This document shows positions 56,826-64,000 of a stretch of DNA of 64,000 nt, in pieces. Each line of letters opens with the position of its first letter. Positions within the stretch are counted from its first letter, which is position 1. The DNA is from Antrodiella citrinella (Eukaryota > Basidiomycota > Agaricomycetes > Polyporales > Steccherinaceae), in contig SGPM01000022.1 of the NCBI GenBank assembly GCA_004802725.1, positions 62,001-126,000 of the forward strand. Direction: 5' to 3'. The notes below the pieces were generated by a model, which worked only from the letters and a program-made list of their open reading frames with translations, was not told the origin of the DNA and did not search any database. The position numbers were made by a program, and so were the translations under genes.

Positions 56826-57419
56826 TTCCAATGTCAAATCAAACTCTGATTGTCTCCAGTCCAATGCGCAGAAATGTGGTTCGTAACGACTATAATGGCG
56901 TATCGATGAACTATATCTAGTCAAAACCTAATGACTGGAAATGAGACGTGCTGTTTGTGTGGTAGGTGATATGCTCAAGTTGCGTTTGGGATCTATTGTA
57001 CTGATTTACTCTGCTAGGAGCGAAAATGGGATTTGTCCCGTCGACAATCATATCACTAAAATTGGTCTCGAGAAGCGTTCCAATTGAGTATGATCGGGCT
57101 TGCACTGAAGAGGTCATGAATGACAGCTTGGTCCATGGACCGCTCAAAAAGTCACAAGGATGGTTTTCCTGAGAACATCCGTGATTTACGCAAGTTCCTT
57201 GCTGTTCCTTGTCTCCAAAGTCTGTTACAAATCCCAAAACTGATAAGAATTTACTCACGGACGTATAGACCGTGGCTGTACAGGTGATCATATTATGTAT
57301 CGATGGACGTATAGATGGCCATGGTAAATATGCATGTCTGCTTCCAGTGGAGTTCAAGTATAAAAGAGTTCGGCTCCATAATGGTGCGTTATCACTCAAT
57401 TCTCCTTCCGTCGCATACA
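56826..57419. promoter_or_regulatory. upstream region of P450 copy 3
   Basis: Likely promoter and leader of P450 copy 3. A minus-strand frame of 167 codons (57420-56917) lacks family resemblance, and I treat it as chance. Confidence 0.4.
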
Positions 57420-59589
57420 ATGTCTGTGTTCGACCCTGTACTTAGGCTCGCAAATAATTTCTCCTCCAGAGATGCGCTGTTTGTTGACGTGAGTCTAGCA
57501 TTGGTATGTGTTAAATTGTCTCATTTTCACGTTGGATGGCTCACAACCAGTTAGTTCACCCACCTCATATTCAACCGGTTCGAACCCTTCACCCCGGTCA
57601 TCGTGTTCCCCTTGCTATTCGTTGTTCCGATCATTCCGTCGTTGCTTCTCTCAGCATACTTCTCTACTTCAGCTGCCTTCGTCATTGCCTTCGGAGTGTA
57701 TTGGACAGCCATCCTCTCTTCCATTGCTTTTTACCGCCTTTCACCTATACATCCGCTCTCTCGCTATCCAGGTCCCACTCATCTGAAGCTTTCGACGTTA
57801 TGGGTATACAAGATGGGTATGACAGGCCAGCGTCATCTTTATATCCAGAAATTGCACGAACAATATGACTCGGACATAGTCAGAGTTGGCGAGTTGAACT
57901 GCGCGCGTGGAAGTCTAGCTGCTGACTATTGATGCGCACGTATCTCGTGTACCTCTAGGTCCTAATGAACTTTCATTCCGCGAGATCTCATCTATCGCTC
58001 AAATCATGGGTACGCAGGGTCTCCCCAGAGGACCATGTCAGTTCATCTTATCCTAGTATTTCGCAAGACTGTCTCAAAATTGCTTTGTATAGCCTACGAC
58101 GGACTCGTGGCTCACAAAAAGATTCGTCCTCTCGTGGCGTGGCGTGATGCCTCGGTTCATGCTAAACGTCGGCTTCCTTGGAACCGTGGACTGAATACGT
58201 CTGCGTTGAAAGAGTACGATTCTGCGCTCGCAGAGCGCGTCACTCAATTAGTGGACTTGCTGCTTAGTGAAAATGGAAAGGCGGTGAACGTAGCGGACAA
58301 GCTTAAATTCTTCTCGTGAGTGCTGCGAGACATCAGTAGTACGATTTTTCATGTGGCTCATTTCACCGTCAGATACGATTTCATGGGAGATATGGCGTGA
58401 GTACTTCATCTAATTCTCGAGGGGTGAAAATGTATCGAAGATGTCCTGCATAGATTCGGTGGCGTTTCAGAGCTTATGCGGAATGGTGATATACATGGCC
58501 AGTTACAAAGGCTACGGACATCCATAGCGTGCGTCTGTTTCTTTTACGCACGTTTTCATGAACTGAGACTATTCGTGATAGGTCAAACATTATCAGATCA
58601 GCTATACCATGGTCCACATACTACTTCCCTAATCCAGGGAAAGGGTTCGTATCTAGTGCCATTTCAATGGCAACGGAGCGAATTTCGAAGGGAAATTCGA
58701 GAAGGGATCTATTTTACTACCTTGTAAGTATGCGATGAGCGTATATACCAAAGACTCACGATGCTTCAGAATAACGAAGACGGCCATGATTCAGTCTCCA
58801 CCCCACTTTACGACGTCGTCGCAGAAGCTTCACTCGTCATCGCGGCAGGCTCCGACACGACCTCTTTGGCACTATCTAATATCCTTTACCTCCTCATGCG
58901 ATATCCTCAGGCCTACAAACGGCTCCAAGAAGAGGTAGACAAGTTTTATCCACATGGAGAAAATGCCTTGGACAGCGCATTCCACCCGGAAATGATGTTC
59001 TTGGAAGCTGTGATGTGAATCCGCATACTGCTTTATGAAATAATGTTCTGACACTACCACTCCGCAGAAACGAGGCTCTTCGATTATATCCCGTTGTGCC
59101 CAGTGGCGTTCAACGCTTCGTAGAGCGCGAGGGCGCGATGATTTCCTCAAGGTAATCTTCTTCCGATCTTACAATCTTGGTTAGAACTTACTAGCCGCAT
59201 TCTGCAGCTACATCCCACCGGGCACTAGCGTTCGGGTGCACACCTGGTCTGTCCAGCGCGACCCCCGCAATTTCTTCCCCTCTCCAAACGAATTTTGGCC
59301 CGAACGCTGGCTCATCGCTGAGAAACCCTCATTGCACGCCGACGTGACTCCGTTCATCCACAATCCGAACGCGTTCATCCCGTTCTCCTTTGGACCTGCC
59401 AATTGCGTTGGCAAGAGCCTCGCGCTGAAGGAAATGAGGACGGTGTTGTGTCATTTATTGCAGCAGGTCGACATCCGGTTCGCCAAAGGGTTCGATCCTA
59501 CGCAGTGGGACGATCATCTGGAGGACTGCTTGACGCTTGAGGTAGGGAAGTTGCCAGTGGTCATAACGCCCAGAAATGGGTCGGTGTAG
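57420..59589 (+). CDS. Cytochrome P450 monooxygenase (copy 3)
   Basis: Ten exons (57420-57503, 57555-57888, 57959-58036, 58093-58315, 58373-58396, 58454-58528, 58582-58723, 58770-59014, 59068-59151, 59208-59589) give 556 aa. Motifs: HPLSRYPGP hinge, AAGSDTTSL in the I helix, NEALRLYP (ExxR, E404-R407), WPERW (460-464) and FSFGPANCVG with Cys496. Copies 2 and 3 share long identical peptides (for example KRRLPWNRGLNT) and the same exon lengths. Intron 2 appears to use a GC donor (GCGAGT at 57889) where copies 1 and 2 use GT. The ATG choice follows alignment with copy 1. Probably ER-anchored, substrate unknown. Confidence 0.9.
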
Positions 59590-59859
59590 GCAAGCCATGT
59601 ACGATATCTTCCGGACGATGTACAGTACAGATCAATGAACTTGAATGCTCGAAGTCTAGCCATTTGGGCTCGAGTCTCCTTCGGAATCCATTTGATTTAT
59701 TGTGTCCACCTCATGGGCCTCCAAATCAGTCATATGTCCGGTATCATCTAGCTCACATTACTACTGTTGTACGAGCATACGAACGAACGACTGCAAGATC
59801 TACAATATGTCAAGTAACTCGCAAAAGTATCTACGCAAACACACGCACACTATGCAAAA

Positions 59860-61899
59860 TTACACTCTACACTTCAAATCCGCACCGACCATCGCAATCG
59901 TCGCACCCAAACACCAGCCCAACTCCGTCCCCTCGACCTGCTTCCCAATCTCCACCTCCCGGCTCCCGGAGAGCTCGTACCCGAGCCGCAGCAGAGCATG
60001 CATGAACGTCAAGTCTAGGCAGTACTCTGGTCGGCCTTCGAGCTCTTCGATGACGGCGAGGTCGTGTGACCAGTGTTCTTGCCAGGCGGGCTTGCCTTGG
60101 CAGACGTTTTGCGCGAGGGTAGCGATCATGGAGATGTGGATGGGGGCGGAGGAGTCTTCGGGGAGGAGGGGACGGATGCGGTCGTAGAAGTATGAGAGGA
60201 GGAGGATCTTGCCGTTAGGGAAGGTGTCCATGAGGGAGGGTTGGTACACGCCGTTGAAGGAACATGGTTTCACTTCGCAGATACTACAGCATAGATGTCA
60301 ATAACAGTCACAAGGTGATAACGAATGACAGTGGGCGACTCACGCATCCTTGGCCATGACGAGTTCCACGACCCGGTTGCACGCCTCAAAGCTACCAACA
60401 TCCGCCCCGACCATCGTTACATTCCGCTTCGGATCCCACTTCTCATCATCCACCTCCACCACCCTCGTCGTCCCCTTGGACAAACACGGATTCGGGACTT
60501 CACCCTTCGACGTACCGGGAGCCCCGAACGCCATGAAATCCACCAACCGATGCACGCTCTTCCTTGCCTGCATCAACCCGTACCCTAGATACGAATGCTG
60601 GTACAACACCCTCTTCGTCCCCGCAAAGTCCAACTCGAACTTATGCTCGCCGTCTTCGAGGGTTGCATCCGGCTTCACCATGTCAAATGTCGGCTCGAAG
60701 ACAATCTGCGTCGACGCGCCTCCGAGGTCCAGAACAGCGTAGGGCTTGACGCTCCTCGGCGTGTCTGCACGGATGGTCTTGAGGAGGTAGTTAGCCGTGA
60801 TCCAGGCGTACACGCCCTCGTCCGACCCGTCCATAATGACCACACCGTCCTTGTCTTTGAGGTTGAAAGGGTACTTCTCATGCAGACGGTGCCGTACCGC
60901 TTCAAGAATCTCCTCGCTTTGGGTGGCTCCAAGCAAACGCAGACCGGCGGTAGCCTTGACAGCGACAGGCGTACAAGCGCGGAGCGACACGGGAATGACC
61001 CTCACAGCTTCATCCAATAGCTCATCCAAGCTTTGCGCGGCCTCCAGTGGCCGCCCCTCGTACTTGGAAAGACCAGGCTTCGTCTGTTTGAACACCTCGT
61101 ACTCGTACGACGGTGATGCACCGCAGTTGTTGAATTTATAAATGTGAATTCGAGAGCCAGTAGAGCCGGCGTCGATCATGAGGGCATATTGGACGAGGGG
61201 GAGGTCGGGTTTGAAGGGCTGAGTACAGTGCACTGTCTTGCTGTGGTCGGGGTCGGTTTCTTCAGAGGAGGGTATAGGAACGGGGCTGTCGCTGATATCG
61301 TCCCCTGCTGCTGGGCTTTGGTTCCCGTGCGAGGTCGCTGTGTTGTGTGGTCGGGATGGCGGCGGCGAAGGAGGATGTATAGCGTCGTCGATCTTCGGCG
61401 GACGGTTGATCACTGGAAAGTACATTTCCCATTGAAGCTGAGACCGACAACGACCAGAAAGTTACTCACTTGGAATGTTGGGAATGTACTGCTCATAATT
61501 CTCCGGCATGATGTCTTCCTTCCTCGGCCCAAATACCCACACGAGCCCAACGATCACCGCCGCGCCCACAGCGAACTTCTTCCACCCAAATCTCCGGAAG
61601 TTGTTTCGTGTAGGACCCATCCCGCCTTCCAGTCGTTCGTAGTTGGTACTTCGAGGTGAGAACATGGCATACAAAGGCGCGAAATGCGAATCGGACATGC
61701 TAGGACCCCAGGGTCGTCGACGTGTCGGAGAGAACTGGGCAGAACGTGGGCTGATCGAAGACGAGAGTCCTTCAGGTGACGCTAGCTCGCCGGCGAGTGG
61801 CTTCAAAGAAACTGAAAAAGCGTCAGGAATGTTGACGTCGAGAGCAGATGACTTTGTGTTTCGCGAAAGAGATCCAGAACGAGAACGGCTGCTTCGCAT
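59860..61899 (-). CDS. GDA1: Golgi-type nucleoside diphosphatase, GDA1/CD39 family
   Basis: Three exons (61899-61470, 61412-60344, 60283-59860) give 640 aa. It is a predicted type II membrane protein: about 108 Ser/Arg-rich cytosolic residues, one membrane span at 109-124 (FAVGAAVIVGLVWVFG), a Pro-rich stalk and a lumenal apyrase domain. Apyrase regions are visible: DAGSTGSR (224-231), ATAGLR (297-302), DGSDEGVYAW with the catalytic Glu342, and DLGGASTQ (372-379). Gda1 splits GDP (and UDP) to GMP in the Golgi lumen, which allows import of nucleotide sugars for glycosylation. The cytosolic tail is far longer than the few residues of yeast Gda1. Another frame begins with GTG at 61926, and the ATG at 61899 is preferred. 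Confidence 0.92.
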
Positions 61900-62436
61900 A
61901 GGCTTGAGCTGACTCACTGCAGTCACTCAAATTCTGCAGATGGGCGTCGAAATAGAGATGCTACCCTGACACTCTTAGCACAGACATTGCACACGACGAA
62001 AGACACAGAGACAAATTCACAGCAAAGAAACTACTGGTCTTGCATTGATACTACTATATAAAAGGGCGACTATTGCGGCGACTTTCAAGCACATGGTAGA
62101 CATACGGGACGACAGGACAGGGGAAGGGGGACGATGATGGCCGTAGCCAGACATTAGACGAGAAGACGAAAGACGATAATGATCATGGTAAGCACGAAGA
62201 CGAATGACTTGGAATGGGGGGAAGGGGATACGACGAAACTCCTCGCAAGTGGATAGGAATGATGGTGATGGGTACACGGAGTATCGAAGGTCGCCTGAAC
62301 TGAAACGGCGACGAACAGAGATGAGGAAAGGAAACGCTGGAACGACGACGATGAGTCCTATATGAAAACATAAAGCATAGTGGAGGTATACGGAAGATCA
62401 AGACACGAAAGGAGTGGACAACGATAGAAACACTGT
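61900..62436. other. gap between GDA1 start and bZIP gene end
   Basis: Contains the GDA1 promoter and the 3' flank of the bZIP gene. A minus-strand peptide near 62100 looks like a signal sequence but leads nowhere. Confidence 0.45.
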
Positions 62437-63909
62437 TCAAGGCGGAATCGACGGTACCTCATGCCCATGCGAGACGAGCAGAGCCTCCAACAGTTGCGCC
62501 CGTGATTTCCACCTCTCCTTCTCCTCCCTCTCGCGATCCATGTTCTCCTCCAGATCCCGCTGATACTCTAGCTTGCGCTTCCTGCTTCGACGAGCTGCAA
62601 GGGTGTTCTGCCGACGCTTGGCCTCGATGGCATCCACCTCATTGAGGGTGGGCGGTATAGAGCTAGCGTCATCCTCTAGTTCATCTTCATCTGCCTCACC
62701 GAACGCCCGACTCCGCGACCGCTTGCGCGCGAAGACCGCAGGCACCTCCTTACGGGATGTCGCAGAAGGAGTCACATACTTGCGGCCCTGAATGGGCGCA
62801 TCGTACGGTACAAGTGACTCCGGAGTGACGTTCTTGCGAGTTCCGGTAGGCGCACTCTTGCGACGAGAAGAGGTGGGCTTCGACGAACGCAAAGGAGAAT
62901 CGGTGTCAAAACGGGGAGAAGGATGGAGCGAGGACGGGTCGAGGGCAGGCGTATTGGGAGAAGGCATCGTGTACATGCCAGAGAAATCAAAGGCGGACAT
63001 GGCGGGAGCGGCGGCAGATGGGGGGGCCTTTATCTGCGGAAGGGCGGACACTAAATGACCATCGGAGAATAGGGGTAGCTCCCCATAGTCCCCGAAAGAA
63101 TCCGAGTCGACTATAGCGGGACTGGTAAGGAATTCCGACGCAAAGTCATCCGAACCGAGGGCGGGCGTAGTCAATAGGTCCTCCCAAGGAGACGAGTCAT
63201 CCATCGGCGAGGTGAGAAACTCATTCGCCATCTGGAACTCGGGAGAGGCTGGACAGGAGTCATGCTGAGTCACGCGGATATTCGGATAATGACAACGGCA
63301 ATATTTACCTGAGAGGATGTCATAGAGAGCCTGAGCAGCTGCGGCGTCTGAAACAGGGGCCGCAGCAGAGGCTTGCTCTTCGGGTTTTTGAGACAGCATT
63401 GTCAAATAGTTTGAGCACAAGCTGTTGAAATCGAAGTCTTGGTTGGGGGGTGACGATGAGGAACTGGTAGAGGCTGCTGGTTCTTGATAACGAGTAACGC
63501 GTGGTACTGGTGGGAGCGATTGGGGGATGCCATGATGTGCGGCTAGATCCGAAGTGGTATGGAATACCGGGTGCAACGACGTCCGAAGACGAGGGGATGA
63601 GTTATTTAGGGGGTCATATTGAGAAGTGGAGGGGGTGCTCGAGAGCGGAGAAGTCTGTGGCGAGTGACCATATTGACTGGAAGTTCCCGGTTGAGAGTCG
63701 TTAGAGAACGACGGATTTATTGGAGGGAAGCCATGCGGACGACCTGTGATGTATGGAGGGTGTCTGAAATTGGGCAACAAGGTGGGCGGTGGTGTAGGAT
63801 GGGCCTGCAACGTGGGCGGCCGGTCGAGCCTGTCAGACGATGATGGGATGGTCAGCGCAGAGTTCTCAAAGCGGACGCGGTGAGTTGTGTGCGGTGTCTT
63901 CGCATCCAT
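62437..63909 (-). CDS. bZIP transcription factor, Gcn4/Cpc1-like
   Basis: The frame is open from 63909 to 62437 (490 aa). An internal 60-nt stretch (63308-63249) has a GTAAAT donor and CCAG acceptor and is divisible by three. Its removal gives 470 aa and replaces a Cys-rich insert (KYCRCHYPNIRV) by a smooth join (DILSASPEFQ). The N-terminal two thirds are Ser/Pro-rich with acidic patches, as in activators. The C-terminus has the bZIP basic region (KRRQNTLAARRSRKRK) followed by a short zipper (YQRDLEENMDREREEKERW, then QLLEALL). The NTxAARRSRxRK spacing is that of the Gcn4 class, which controls amino-acid biosynthesis genes. The 5' leader, where regulatory uORFs would lie, is mostly beyond the window. 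Confidence 0.85.
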   Translation of the reverse strand: MDAKTPHTTHRVRFENSALTIPSSSDRLDRPPTLQAHPTPPPTLLPNFRHPPYITGRPHGFPPINPSFSNDSQPGTSSQYGHSPQTSPLSSTPSTSQYDPLNNSSPRLRTSLHPVFHTTSDLAAHHGIPQSLPPVPRVTRYQEPAASTSSSSSPPNQDFDFNSLCSNYLTMLSQKPEEQASAAAPVSDAAAAQALYDILSGKYCRCHYPNIRVTQHDSCPASPEFQMANEFLTSPMDDSSPWEDLLTTPALGSDDFASEFLTSPAIVDSDSFGDYGELPLFSDGHLVSALPQIKAPPSAAAPAMSAFDFSGMYTMPSPNTPALDPSSLHPSPRFDTDSPLRSSKPTSSRRKSAPTGTRKNVTPESLVPYDAPIQGRKYVTPSATSRKEVPAVFARKRSRSRAFGEADEDELEDDASSIPPTLNEVDAIEAKRRQNTLAARRSRKRKLEYQRDLEENMDREREEKERWKSRAQLLEALLVSHGHEVPSIPP

Positions 63910-64000
63910 CGAGAGCGAGTCAAAATCGTCGGCAAAATGTAAAAGCGGAGTCCCGAATTCATCTTTGACACGATCGGTGGGGTCCGACGACCGACTCTGA

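Noticed and set aside
62017..62277. Minus-strand peptide ending in a signal-sequence-like stretch
   Set aside because: It stops right after the hydrophobic part, lies in the 3' flank of the bZIP gene and has no downstream exon.

Overview
This 64-kb window is nuclear DNA of a filamentous basidiomycete, most likely an agaricomycete. Nearly every gene is split by short introns (about 45-70 nt, GT-AG). The gene content fits: DUF7918 and DUF6699 proteins, a FunK1-like kinase, an F-box/LRR family, clan-expanded P450s, a Dsc3 homologue and single-copy eukaryotic housekeeping genes. I see no prokaryotic features, no rRNA or tRNA genes, no recognisable transposase or reverse transcriptase, and no CRISPR array. 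Exon coordinates below were worked out by hand from splice sites, reading frame and family similarity. There is no transcript or database evidence behind them.

Layout. 0.3-3 kb: an intact DUF7918 gene (-) and a decayed second copy (-) whose 5' part lies antisense to the start of a Sec14 lipid-transfer gene (+). 4-8.6 kb: ARP6 (+), an unknown protein (-) and KIN17 (-). 9-10.7 kb: an F-box/LRR gene (-). 11-22 kb: a segmental duplication. An intact DSC3 is followed by a broken piece of an importin-7/8 (Sxm1/Nmd5-type) gene, and further on a headless DSC3 copy is followed by the intact 19-exon importin gene. A small unknown gene family lies beside each importin copy, with a third decayed member near 24.5 kb. 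22.3-24.2 kb: a decayed FunK1-like kinase (-) overlapping a short SDR-like remnant (+). 25-31 kb: EBP2 (-) and NOP56 (+), both nucleolar ribosome-biogenesis genes, flank a small gene and a doubtful hypothetical gene. 31.5-36.3 kb: a K+/H+ antiporter (KHA1 type, -) and a cytochrome b561-type gene (-) carrying a premature stop and a frame break. 37.9-44.1 kb: two divergent P450 genes. 45-52.4 kb: a large RING protein (-), a small unknown (-) and a DUF6699 protein (+). 54.5-59.6 kb: a decayed F-box paralogue, a decayed P450 fragment and a third intact P450 (+). 59.8-63.9 kb: a Golgi-type GDA1 nucleoside diphosphatase (-) and a Gcn4-like bZIP factor (-).

Functionally, the window mixes conserved cell biology with young, quickly changing families. 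The conserved set covers lipid transfer, SWR1 chromatin remodelling, the Dsc ubiquitin ligase, nuclear import, rRNA processing, snoRNP, cation exchange, Golgi nucleotide hydrolysis and a bZIP regulator. The changing set covers P450s, F-box, DUF7918, FunK1 and the small unknown family, each represented by intact and broken copies. The three P450s have one gene structure and clearly descend from one ancestor by local duplication. Duplication followed by decay is the main theme.
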